Shown here: piece after piece, positions 17,105 to 26,001 of the stretch
How positions within the stretch are numbered: the first letter of the stretch is position 1
Layout: each line of letters begins with the position of its first letter
Origin: Faecalibacterium prausnitzii
Lineage (GTDB): Bacteria > Bacillota > Clostridia > Oscillospirales > Ruminococcaceae
NCBI GenBank assembly: GCA_004558805.1
Contig: SFDE01000011.1
Coordinates: forward strand, 1-64,000
DNA length: 64,000 bases
Direction of reading: 5' to 3'
Translations under genes and position numbers: made by a program
Notes under the pieces: model-generated
Told to the model about the DNA's origin: nothing
The model's database searches: none
The model's input: only the letters and a program-made list of their open reading frames with translations

Positions 17105-17857
17105 TCAGAGATCAATGTCCAGCTCCACCGGGCAGTGGTCGGAGCCAAAGATCTCGTTGTGGATCTCCGCCGCCCGGATCTTGTCCGCAATGCGGCGGGA
17201 CACCAAAAAATAGTCGATGCGCCAGCCTGCGTTCTTTTCCCGAGCGTGGAAGCGGTAGCTCCACCAGCTGTACTTCACCTCTTCCGGATGCACCACCCGG
17301 AAGCTGTCTGCAAAGCCGGCTTCCAGCAGCTGAGTCATTTTTGCACGCTCCTGATCCGTAAAGCCGGCGCTCATGCGGTTGGTCTTTGCATTTTTGATAT
17401 CCATCTCGGTGTGCGCCACATTCAGGTCTCCGCAGAGGATCACCGGCTTTTTGGCGTCCAGCTCCAGCAGGTAGCTGCGGAAGGCATCCTCCCACTCCAT
17501 GCGGTAGTCCAGCCGCTTCAGCCCGTCCTGACTGTTGGGGGTGTAGCAGTTCACCAGATAAAATTCCGGGTACTCCAGGGTCAGCACCCGCCCCTCGTGG
17601 TCGTGCTCCTCTGCACCAATGCCCATGGTCACCGTCAGAGGCTGCCGGCGGCACCAGCACGCCGTGCCGGAGTATCCCTTTTTCTCTGCCGAATAGGTGT
17701 ACTCGGTATAGCCTTCCGGGGCAAAATCCGCCTGCCCCGGCTGCATCTTGGTCTCCTGCACCGAAAAGATGTCTGCGTCCAGTGCGGCAAAGCTCTCGGC
17801 AAAGCCGTGGGTCAGACAGGCACGGAGCCCGTTCACATTCCAGCTGATGAGTTTCAT
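17105..17857 (-). CDS. xth: exodeoxyribonuclease III
   Basis: This 250-residue enzyme of the exonuclease-endonuclease-phosphatase fold contains MKLISWNVNGLRACL at the start (metal-binding Asn), FSVQETKMQPGQ (catalytic Glu near 34), ILCGDLNVAH (Asp/Asn near 145) and the closing GSDHCPVELDIDL with the catalytic Asp-His. It removes nucleotides from 3' ends and nicks abasic sites in base-excision repair. The gene lies 18 bases after the MATE transporter gene, apparently in one transcription unit. Confidence 0.94.
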   Translation of the reverse strand: MKLISWNVNGLRACLTHGFAESFAALDADIFSVQETKMQPGQADFAPEGYTEYTYSAEKKGYSGTACWCRRQPLTVTMGIGAEEHDHEGRVLTLEYPEFYLVNCYTPNSQDGLKRLDYRMEWEDAFRSYLLELDAKKPVILCGDLNVAHTEMDIKNAKTNRMSAGFTDQERAKMTQLLEAGFADSFRVVHPEEVKYSWWSYRFHAREKNAGWRIDYFLVSRRIADKIRAAEIHNEIFGSDHCPVELDIDL

Positions 17858-17875
17858 GTACCGTTCCTTTCTGTA

Positions 17876-19252
17876 TTATGCGTGGTATTTGCTCTTCCAT
17901 GCACCGCTGCGGAAGCGGGTGACAAAGCAGATCACCCGGCAGATCCAGTCGATGACCATGGCGATCCAGACGCCCACAGCGCCCCAGCCCAGCAGCACGC
18001 ACAGCAGGTAGCTAAAGCCCAGCCGCCACGCCGCCATGCTGAGGATCGCCACCACCATGGTAAATTTTACGTCGTTTGCCGCCCGCAGGGCGTTGGGCAG
18101 CACAAAGGACGCCGGCCACAGGAACAGACCGCTGCCTGCATGGATCCGCACCAGCAGGATCGCCAGCGCCATGGTCTCGCCGGACAGCTCGTAGATGCCC
18201 ACCAGCGGACGCAGGAACAGCAGGATCAACCCGTTGGAGATACCCATTGCAATGTACGCCCACAGCAGCAGCTTCCGGGTAAAGTGGATCGCCTGCTGAT
18301 CGTCCCCGGCACCGATGCAGTGCCCCACCACCGTGATCATGGCAAGACTGATCGCCTGCCCGGGGATGCAGCCCATGCCGTCCAGATTGTTTGCCACAGC
18401 GTTGGCGGCGATCTGCACCGTACCAAAGGTGGAGATCATGCTTACCACAAGGATGCGCCCCGCCTGAAACAGACTATTTTCAAAGGCGGAGGGAATGCCG
18501 ATGCCAAGGATGCGCCTTGCCATTGTCCCCTCCAGCCGAAGGGTCCTGGGCACGGTCAGCGTCTGTCCCTGCCGGTAGCACCTGCCCAAAATCAGCATCG
18601 CCGCCACCACACGGGAGAGGACGCTGGGCCACGCCACGCCGTCCACCCCCATCTTCAGCCCAAAGATGCACACTGCGTTGCCCACCACATTGATGACGTT
18701 CATCAGCACGCTGACCTGCATGGAGATCTTGGAGTTGCCCATGCTGCGGAACAGCGCCGCCCCGGCATTGTACAGCGCAAGGAAGGGGTAGCTGATGGCT
18801 ATGATCTTCAGGTACAGCACGCCTGCGTCCAGAACATCTGCCTCAATGGAGCCGTAGAACAGCCGGATCATGGGGCGTGCCAGTACAAAGCAGATCACCG
18901 CCACCGCCAGACCCAACAACCCACTGAGAAGGATCAGCTGCCCGGCACTGTTGTCCGCACTTTTCTGCTCCTTTGCACCCAGATACTGGCTCACCACCAC
19001 GGCACCGCCGGTGGCAAGGGCGGCAAACAGTACGATGATCAGGTTGTTGATCATGTCCACAAGGCTGACACCGGAGATCGCCGCCTCTCCGCAGCGGGAC
19101 ACCATCATGGTATCCGCCATACCCACCGTCACTGCCAGCAGCTGCTCCACCAGCAGCGGTCCCACCAGCCGCAGCAGTTCTTTCTGGGTGAACAACGGCT
19201 CCCGCCCGCCGAACAGCGGCGCTTTTTCTCTTTTGACTGCCTGATCCGTCAT
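17876..19252 (-). CDS. MATE family efflux transporter
   Basis: This 458-residue protein has twelve hydrophobic segments and the MATE N-half pattern LVGPLLVEQLLAVTVGMADTMMVSRCGEAAISGVSLVDMINNL. The C-half repeat begins near IGIPSAFENSLFQAGRILV at about residue 240. MATE pumps exchange drugs or metabolites against sodium or protons. I start at MTDQAVKRE (19252), where GGAG precedes the ATG; the frame opens 69 bases earlier without a ribosome site. It leads a transcription unit with xth and the small export gene. Confidence 0.9.
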   Translation of the reverse strand: MTDQAVKREKAPLFGGREPLFTQKELLRLVGPLLVEQLLAVTVGMADTMMVSRCGEAAISGVSLVDMINNLIIVLFAALATGGAVVVSQYLGAKEQKSADNSAGQLILLSGLLGLAVAVICFVLARPMIRLFYGSIEADVLDAGVLYLKIIAISYPFLALYNAGAALFRSMGNSKISMQVSVLMNVINVVGNAVCIFGLKMGVDGVAWPSVLSRVVAAMLILGRCYRQGQTLTVPRTLRLEGTMARRILGIGIPSAFENSLFQAGRILVVSMISTFGTVQIAANAVANNLDGMGCIPGQAISLAMITVVGHCIGAGDDQQAIHFTRKLLLWAYIAMGISNGLILLFLRPLVGIYELSGETMALAILLVRIHAGSGLFLWPASFVLPNALRAANDVKFTMVVAILSMAAWRLGFSYLLCVLLGWGAVGVWIAMVIDWICRVICFVTRFRSGAWKSKYHA

Positions 19253-19484
19253 ATCCTTATTCTCTCCTGTCTCCCGGGTCTTTCCCGGCGCTTTGACGCA
19301 CTTTTCCGTTCTACAGAGCATATGTATTCATCTTAACACACCACTTCCCGGTTGTAAAGAAGTTTGCATCGTCTGCCCTCTTTATGCTTGTTCGTCAGTT
19401 TGGCAGGAATTTTCTCTCTTTTTTGTGTGATTCGCCGAAAATGCGTCTTTGCGCATCTTTTTTTGAAAAAAATTCAAAAAACTC

Positions 19485-19689
19485 TTGTATTTTTCTCGCA
19501 AAAGTGGTATGTTGTATCCAACAAAGGCACTGCGTTGGATACAAAGGGTTTCTTCTTCTCCCCTTTCTTCCGCCTTTGTGACATTTACTTATTTTGCTAT
19601 TTTCTTCATTTACCTTCTTATCATTTACCCTGCCTGTCCCAGATGGGACGAGAAAAGCGATGACCCAACCTGCACGGGTCATCGCTTTT
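19485..19689 (+). ncRNA. candidate small RNA with promoter and terminator
   Basis: On the plus strand TTGTAT (19485-19490) and TATGTT (19508-19513, extended TG) are 17 bases apart. A pyrimidine-rich, C-rich stretch (about 19549-19575) follows, then a small hairpin GTCCC-AGAT-GGGAC (about 19637-19650). A perfect 14-bp terminator stem (19653-19666 with 19676-19689) with a T-rich tail ends it. No reading frame of note lies inside. A palindromic GTTGTATCCAAC motif overlaps the -10. The predicted RNA is about 170 bases. The hairpin could alternatively only serve folC on the other strand, whose stop is at 19704. Confidence 0.35.
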
Positions 19690-19703
19690 TCTTTTGCTTA
19701 TTT

Positions 19704-20978
<1,275 letters not shown>

Positions 20979-21068
20979 AGATACCGCCTCGATTCAAGAT
21001 GACAATTTGGAATGACCGCCGCCTTGCTCTGCACATAAACAGCGGAGACCATTTTCAACAGGATATCT

Positions 21069-21584
21069 TTACTTCTTTGCCAGCTTCATCAGGCTGCGGT
21101 TCTCCAGCAGGATCCGCAGCAGCACCGTGTTTACGGCGCTGAGGATCAGGGCGTTGGGGATGCGCACCAGCAGCACGCTCCATGCGTAGCCGTAAAAGAT
21201 CCGCAGTGCCATGGAGGTGATGACCATGGAGCCTACAAAGTGTCCCAGCAGCACGCTGACCGGCAGGCGCAGATCCAGCCGCAGCTGCGGCAGCCGCTTC
21301 CACGCAAAGCCTGCCACCAGACCGGTGGCGCCCGCCCCCAGGGTGATGAGAGGGTTGATGGCGTAGCCTGCCAGCACGCCGCCGATGATGTCTGCCACTG
21401 CCCCCACCGCAAAGCCTGCGCCGGGTCCGAACAGCAGCGCCGCCAGCAGCACCGGCAGGCTGCCCAGATTGAAGCGCACAAAGCCGGTGGAGATGCTCAG
21501 CACCCGGCTGAACACGATGCTCATGGCGGTAAGCAATGCCAGCATGGTCAGGGTGCGTACCGTAGTCTTAGAAGTGTTGTTCAT
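21069..21584 (-). CDS. folT: folate ECF transporter S component
   Basis: This 171-residue S-component has six hydrophobic segments. It starts MNNTSKTTVRTLTMLALLTAM and contains FVRFNLGSLPVLLAALLFGPGAGFAVGAVADIIG, the typical FolT core, and KRLPQLRLDLRLPVSVLLGHFV later. It captures folate outside the cell and relies on a shared energising module (EcfA/A'/T), whose genes are not in the window. GGGAGG precedes the start at 21584. An intact tetrahydrofolate riboswitch in its leader independently supports the folate substrate. folC follows downstream. Confidence 0.9.
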   Translation of the reverse strand: MNNTSKTTVRTLTMLALLTAMSIVFSRVLSISTGFVRFNLGSLPVLLAALLFGPGAGFAVGAVADIIGGVLAGYAINPLITLGAGATGLVAGFAWKRLPQLRLDLRLPVSVLLGHFVGSMVITSMALRIFYGYAWSVLLVRIPNALILSAVNTVLLRILLENRSLMKLAKK

Positions 21585-21633
21585 ATCAATTGTCCTCCCT
21601 TTCCAGAAAAGGATCCAACGGGCGGGCAGATGC

Positions 21634-21673
21634 AAAACGCCCTCCCGTACGACAAACCGCACAAAGGAGGGCG
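21634..21673 (-). terminator. expression platform terminator of the THF riboswitch
   Basis: On the minus strand an 8-bp stem (21666-21673 with 21638-21645) with a 20-base loop is followed by TTTT (21634-21637), between the aptamer and the folT ribosome site. THF binding would presumably favour it. Confidence 0.6.
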
Positions 21674-21739
21674 TGAATCCAACAACTTTCACTTCCGGGC
21701 GGGACGCAGACCGTCTCGCCTGCACCCAAGTCCATGCAG

Positions 21740-21832
21740 CAGCGGGATGCAGACCATGCACCGCGGGTATCCCTTCGTCCGCAGCACAACTCCCTGTTGA
21801 TGCGGCACTTAACGCGCATGGTCTTACTCTGT
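21740..21832 (-). promoter_or_regulatory. tetrahydrofolate (THF) riboswitch aptamer
   Basis: The minus-strand RNA carries the conserved THF-I elements in order: AGAGUA at the 5' edge, GCGUUAAGUG, a variable arm, CGAAGGGAU, CCGCGGUG and the closing UGCAUCCCGCU. The pairs CCAUGCGCG/CGCGGUGCAUGG and GCCGCA/UGCGG hold. It sits directly upstream of folT, its commonest partner in Clostridia. Confidence 0.9.
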
Positions 21833-21842
21833 TGATACGCTC

Positions 21843-21871
21843 ATTATAATCTTTTTCGCCTCTCCTTGCAA
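21843..21871 (-). promoter_or_regulatory. folT-folC promoter
   Basis: On the minus strand TTGCAA (21866-21871) and TATAAT (21843-21848) are 17 bases apart, placing the transcript start just before the THF aptamer. Confidence 0.8.
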
Positions 21872-22026
21872 GCACTCATTCGGACAGCTTTACCAAGTCA
21901 TCCTCCCGTTTTTTGGCAAGAGTGCACAGTTTGTCCCGGTGTCCCCTTTTCTTTTGACAGGGAACGTGGTAAGATGGACGTGGAACTTATAATGTGGAGG
22001 TTTCTCCCGGAAAGGAATGTTTCCCC

Positions 22027-23718
22027 ATGAAATTCAGTGAAATGACCTATACCCGCCCTGACATTGAGGCACTTCTGGCACAGTGCAGGGAGTTTGCCGC
22101 CCGTGCTGCCGCCGCCCCGGACAGCCAGAGCCTTACAGCGCTGTACTTTGAGCAGAGCCGTGCCTTTGCGGACTACACCACCGCTTCCCAGCTGGTGAAT
22201 ATCCACTACACCTGCGACACCCGGGACGCCTACTGGAAAGCAGAGCAGGACTTTTTTGACGACAACGGTCCCGCCGTGTCCAATGCGCAGGTGGAGATCT
22301 TCCGCAGCTTCCTTGCCAATCCCCATGTGGACGCCCTTGCCGAGACCATCGGCTCCACCTGCGTGGCAGGCATGAAAAACGCCGTGCTGGGCATGGATGA
22401 CCGCACCGTGGAGCTGCAGAAGGAGTTCAACGGTCTGGTAAGCCAGTACCAGCAGATCTACGGCGGTGCCATGGTGGAGCTGGACGGCAAACAGCTCACC
22501 ATCCCCCAGCTGGGACCCTACAAGGAATCTCTGGACCCCAAGGTCCGCCGTGCCGCCTTTGAGGCAGAGGCAGGCTACTTTGACGCCCATCGGGACCAGC
22601 TTGACCAGCTGTACGGCAAGATCGTAAAGAACCTGAACCAGCAGGCAAAGGTGCTGGGCTACAAGGACTACAGCGAGCTTTCCTATGTGCGGATGAACCG
22701 CATCGGCTACGGTGCCGAGGATATCCGGAGCTTCCGGGATCAGGTGGCAACGGACGTGGTTCCCCTGCTGCAGCAGGTGATGAAGATGCGCTCTGCCCGC
22801 ACCGGCATCGCCCACCCCACCTTTGCGGACCTGCCGGTGATGTTCAAGGACGGCAACCCCGCCCCCATCCCCGGCTACGAGGCACGGATGGCTGCCGCCC
22901 GTACCATGTACCACGAGTTGAGCCCCGAGACGGCGGAGTTCATCGACTTTATGCAGGACAACGAGCTGTTTGACGTGGAGAGCCGCCCCGGCAAGATGTC
23001 CGGCGGCTATATGACCAGCCTGCCCAGCTACAAGGCACCCTTTATCTTTGCCAACTGGAACAACACCTCCGGGGATGTGGACGTGCTGACCCACGAGTGC
23101 GGTCACGCCTTTGAGGGCTATCTGGCAGAGCGGGACCCTGCCGTTCCGGCAGATCTGGAGTGCCCTGCCATGGAAAGCGCCGAGATCCACTCCATGGCGA
23201 TGGAATTCCTCACCGCTCCCTGGCATCACCTGCTCTTTGGCAAGGACACCGACAAGTATTCCCTGCTCCACGCCGAGGACAGCTTTGTTTTCCTTGCCTA
23301 CGGCTGCGAGGTGGACGAGTTCCAGCAGATCATGTACCAGAATCCGGACCTGACCCCCGACGAGCGGAACGCCCAGTGGCTGAAGCTGGAAAAGAAGTAC
23401 CGTCCCTGGATCGACTTTGACAACCTGCCCTTCTACGGACGGGGTGCCGGATGGCAGCGGCAGCTCCACATCTACGAGTGCCCCTTCTACTATATCGACT
23501 ACTGCCTGTCCTCCATGGCGGCGCTGCAGTTCTACCTGCTGAGCCTTACCGACCACAAGGACGCATGGCAGCGCTACCTGCGGCTTGTGCGCCGCGCCGG
23601 TCTTGCCAGCTACACCGAGCTGCTCCAGACCGCCGGGCTGCAGGTGCCTTTTGCCCCGGGCAGCGTCAAGGGCATTGCCCAGCAGATGACCCGTTGGCTG
23701 GAAGAGCATCAGGTATAA
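22027..23718 (+). CDS. pepF: M3 family oligoendopeptidase
   Basis: This 563-residue M3 metallopeptidase of the shorter PepF-like type has the zinc motif DVLTHECGHAFEGYL (HExxH, near residue 357). Downstream it has the third ligand Glu in CPAMESAEIHSMAMEFL and the substrate loop with FYGRGAGWQRQLHIYECPFYYIDY near 480. It hydrolyses oligopeptides in the cytosol. I start at MKFSEMTYTRPD (22027), after GGAAAGGA; the frame opens 33 bases earlier. The gene is followed by a strong hairpin and then by the duplicated end of ppdK, marking the island boundary. Confidence 0.92.
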   Translation: MKFSEMTYTRPDIEALLAQCREFAARAAAAPDSQSLTALYFEQSRAFADYTTASQLVNIHYTCDTRDAYWKAEQDFFDDNGPAVSNAQVEIFRSFLANPHVDALAETIGSTCVAGMKNAVLGMDDRTVELQKEFNGLVSQYQQIYGGAMVELDGKQLTIPQLGPYKESLDPKVRRAAFEAEAGYFDAHRDQLDQLYGKIVKNLNQQAKVLGYKDYSELSYVRMNRIGYGAEDIRSFRDQVATDVVPLLQQVMKMRSARTGIAHPTFADLPVMFKDGNPAPIPGYEARMAAARTMYHELSPETAEFIDFMQDNELFDVESRPGKMSGGYMTSLPSYKAPFIFANWNNTSGDVDVLTHECGHAFEGYLAERDPAVPADLECPAMESAEIHSMAMEFLTAPWHHLLFGKDTDKYSLLHAEDSFVFLAYGCEVDEFQQIMYQNPDLTPDERNAQWLKLEKKYRPWIDFDNLPFYGRGAGWQRQLHIYECPFYYIDYCLSSMAALQFYLLSLTDHKDAWQRYLRLVRRAGLASYTELLQTAGLQVPFAPGSVKGIAQQMTRWLEEHQV

Positions 23719-23773
23719 AAACCAGACCTCCGGCAGCATGACCCGGTCCGACCAAAACAGACAATGACGCAAA

Positions 23774-23810
23774 AACCGCCCCGGTTTCCATTGCGGAAAC
23801 CGGGGCGGTT
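23774..23810. terminator. terminator at the left island edge
   Basis: A perfect 16-bp GC-rich stem (23774-23789 with 23795-23810) with a 5-base loop. It serves pepF on the plus strand and, on the minus strand, lies where the original ppdK terminator would be after the tail copy at 23817-23890. A very similar stem recurs at 37675-37712. Confidence 0.85.
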
Positions 23811-23816
23811 CGTTAT

Positions 23817-23890
23817 GCGCTATTTGTGCCTGTTCAAGCCCTTACGCCATTACTTGCGGGGGTTCTTGATCGCAGCCTGAGCGGGTGCCA
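23817..23890 (-). repeat. distal copy of the ppdK 3' end (tail A, probable island junction)
   Basis: This 74-base stretch aligns without gaps to 56501-56574, the end of ppdK and its 3' flank, with about nine differences. On the minus strand it encodes AILAPAQAAIKNPRK then stop, against ARLAAAQAAIKNPRK in ppdK. The similarity includes the untranslated bases after the stop codon, so this is a copy of the ppdK terminus, as site-specific insertion at ppdK would leave. Confidence 0.85.
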
Positions 23891-23911
23891 AAATTGCAGA
23901 GCGTTCGGAAA

Positions 23912-24337
23912 TCACTCTTCTCCCTCCGGGTACTGTTCAACACTTCCTTTTGAGCTGAGCAGCTTCGGCTTGTGATGCCTTTTTACTTCTTCTATTTTCA
24001 TCACACGGATGGCAAACATCCAATCGTCGCCGAAGTCATAGTGGAGCGAGAATTTCTGCCCTTCTATCAGCCCCAGTTCATCCAATGCAATATCGGTTCC
24101 CTCTGCATCATCTTCGTCAAACATGTCAACTTCCGTCGGATTGAATCGATAGCAGTCTTCGCTGTACATCTTGTTATCCATGCAAAATTCATACAGATGC
24201 TCTGCCGTAAAATCAAATGCGCTCAAAATCGCCATGCAGAGTTGATCCAGTGTATCCGTACCACAGATGGTTATCGTTCTGTATACGCTGCGCCCAAGCC
24301 CTGCCGGATAAACCTTTAATGTATACTGTATCCTCAT
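23912..24337 (-). CDS. plasmid pRiA4b ORF-3-like protein
   Basis: This 141-residue protein starts MRIQYTLKVYPAGLGRSVYRTI and has the family's LSAFDFTAEHLYEF segment near residue 40. The core motif is KFSLHYDFGDDWMFAIRVMKI near 95, recognisable as the pRiA4b ORF-3 domain (PF07929). It ends with GSVEQYPEGEE, the shortened family C-terminus. The domain is widespread on plasmids and islands, and no biochemical role is known. It is the last gene of the first cassette, 23 bases after the P-loop gene, and its stop lies only 22 bases from tail A. Confidence 0.75.
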   Translation of the reverse strand: MRIQYTLKVYPAGLGRSVYRTITICGTDTLDQLCMAILSAFDFTAEHLYEFCMDNKMYSEDCYRFNPTEVDMFDEDDAEGTDIALDELGLIEGQKFSLHYDFGDDWMFAIRVMKIEEVKRHHKPKLLSSKGSVEQYPEGEE

Positions 24338-24360
24338 TACGATTCCACTTTCTTTTGATT

Positions 24361-25323
24361 TTATTTCAATTCGACTTTCTGCATCTGTCCCAAAATCGCG
24401 TTTTTCACACCATCTCTCAGATAGGCCTCATTCAGCGTTTTCTTGGTATAATTCAGATATGTTCCCGCCGTTTTCTCCGTCAGAAGCGCCGTAAAGTAAC
24501 GCTCCCAGCTAAAATATTCCTTGCTGTCGATGTAGTCAGACGGTGTCTGCAAGATCTGTGCAATCTCTGTATCTTTCAGAATTCCAGAAGAAAGCACTAA
24601 CCACTCAAAAGATTCCGGCAAATAGAGTGCCAGATTCTCTCTTGTCTGCACCAACTGCAGCACTCTGTCCATCTCCGGGCCAAATGCTGCACCATCTGCA
24701 ATCACCAGAATTTTTTCATTCCTATGAGCCTTCAAATAGGAAAACACATTGGACTTTCCATTTGCAGTATCACACTGCATTTGATGTTCTTTACAGATTG
24801 CATCAAAGAATTGATACCCCGAATTGCTGTCCTCTGTCAAGATCTTCTCCGGTTTAATATTTTCAGTCGTACTATCCGGGTAAATTCGATAGAATGAGTG
24901 GTAACTCTGCTTCAGAGAACCATACTTACCAGAAGTCCTAATACCATAAACTTCTTCCACACTGTATGGCAGAGCCGACAACCCTTCCCGCGTTACGATA
25001 ACATAATAGTTATCTGTCTGCTGAATCGCACGCGCAAAATCTTTGGTCTTGACAAACTCGTTTCCTTCGTCGATAAAAACAATGCTGTCCTGAATATTGT
25101 CAAGTTGTCCCTTCCAAAGATTTCCTTCTACCACGTAGCAGTCTTTATCACAATTTAGCGTAACCGGCCCATTTTCTCCATCGTTCATATGCGTACGAAT
25201 CATATCCACGAGGGTCGTTTTACCCGTTGCGCTATCCCCGCGAATGATGGTTAAGTTGCGCCGCAGTTCAAACTCATATTTCAGGTACTTTGTGCCAACG
25301 ACCACTTTATGAATGCCTTTCAT
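24361..25323 (-). CDS. P-loop ATPase of unknown function
   Basis: This 320-residue protein has a clear Walker A, RGDSATGKTTL (residues 28-38), and a Walker B-like hydrophobic strand with acidic pair SIVFIDEGNEF (80-90). The region VIVTREGLSALP near 108 resembles a sensor motif. After residue 190 no known domain is visible; ILVIADGAAFG near 217 might form a second Rossmann-like sheet. It lies between the DUF4869 gene (14 bases upstream) and the pRiA4b-like gene in a three-gene cassette. Neighbouring cassettes are defence systems, so a defence role is possible but unproven. No membrane segments or signal peptide are seen. Confidence 0.6.
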   Translation of the reverse strand: MKGIHKVVVGTKYLKYEFELRRNLTIIRGDSATGKTTLVDMIRTHMNDGENGPVTLNCDKDCYVVEGNLWKGQLDNIQDSIVFIDEGNEFVKTKDFARAIQQTDNYYVIVTREGLSALPYSVEEVYGIRTSGKYGSLKQSYHSFYRIYPDSTTENIKPEKILTEDSNSGYQFFDAICKEHQMQCDTANGKSNVFSYLKAHRNEKILVIADGAAFGPEMDRVLQLVQTRENLALYLPESFEWLVLSSGILKDTEIAQILQTPSDYIDSKEYFSWERYFTALLTEKTAGTYLNYTKKTLNEAYLRDGVKNAILGQMQKVELK

Positions 25324-25337
25324 TTCTGTCAGCCCCT

Positions 25338-25775
25338 TTACACAAACTCACCTGCGGCCAAAATCAGCTCTTCCATACTGTGAACGACTTGATTCGTATT
25401 CAGCACTTTTATTGTAAACGGCTTTTTGCCAAAATCCATCAGGTGACGCAAATTCACCGTGCGATCCTCCTGCTCTGCAATTTTGAGCAGCCACTTTGCA
25501 CAGTTGTCACCACAAGTCGATACATTGAACACTTTCTCCGGCTCAAACTTTACCAAAATCAGGGTCTTTACGCCACCAGACAAACCAATCGGTGGAATTT
25601 TACCCAAGACCGGGCTGTCAATTACACCACTGTCGATAACGGTAGACTTATCCACATCCTGAATCATTTCCTTGACCATCGGGTCAACGATCCAGCCCTC
25701 CTCGTAATCGTATTTGAAATAAGAAGCCGTATTGTACACCGCTTCCTTCATATCACCGTAAAAAATGTTCAGCAT
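25338..25775 (-). CDS. DUF4869 family protein
   Basis: This 145-residue protein starts MLNIFYGDMKEAVYNT and contains a typical DUF4869 stretch, ILVKFEPEKVFNVSTCGDNCAKWLLKIAE near residue 75. It ends LNTNQVVHSMEELILAAGEFV. The domain has no known function. It begins nine bases after GAGG and is the first gene of a cassette driven by the TTGTTT-N17-TACAAT promoter at 25811-25839. Pairing with the P-loop ATPase downstream suggests the two act together. Confidence 0.7.
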   Translation of the reverse strand: MLNIFYGDMKEAVYNTASYFKYDYEEGWIVDPMVKEMIQDVDKSTVIDSGVIDSPVLGKIPPIGLSGGVKTLILVKFEPEKVFNVSTCGDNCAKWLLKIAEQEDRTVNLRHLMDFGKKPFTIKVLNTNQVVHSMEELILAAGEFV

Positions 25776-25810
25776 AGTATCACCTCGTTGATGTGTGTAC
25801 TTCTGCTATC

Positions 25811-25839
25811 ATTGTACCCTCTTTCCGCTTACAAAACAA
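25811..25839 (-). promoter_or_regulatory. cassette promoter B
   Basis: On the minus strand TTGTTT (25834-25839) and TACAAT (25811-25816) are 17 bases apart, upstream of the DUF4869 gene. The same promoter, nearly base for base, lies before jetA (32624-32652), and a related one at 33668-33696. Confidence 0.75.
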
Positions 25840-25845
25840 GATGCA

Positions 25846-25966
25846 AAAAGCTCTTGGCCTCCATTACAGAAGCCAAGAGCTTTTATCTTCTTTGTCCTAC
25901 CAGATTTTATTTCCGGGGAGACTTAATTGCAGCCTGAGCGGATGTCAAAATTGCAGGGCATTGGGG
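25846..25966 (-). repeat. tail B: terminator plus ppdK-like C-terminal tail
   Basis: A 13-bp stem (25846-25858 with 25872-25884) is followed by a tail which, read on the minus strand, encodes AILTSAQAAIKSPRK then stop (stop codon at 25907-25909). GCAGCCTGAGCGG (25929-25941) is identical in tails A, B, C and in ppdK. The stretch 25808-25958 and 32621-32772 are nearly identical overall, including the promoter. Confidence 0.8.
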
Positions 25967-26001
25967 AAGAATGATCGTACGTTTTTATCTTCGCACGAAT
26001 T

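Noticed and set aside
21585..21875. Upstream in-frame extension of folT
   Set aside because: It is the THF riboswitch and terminator read as protein; AGGAGG before 21584 gives the start.
23817..23890. Tail A as a truncated ppdK pseudogene
   Set aside because: Only the last 15 or so codons and the 3' flank are present, and copies recur beside cassettes, which fits integration junctions better than a decayed gene.
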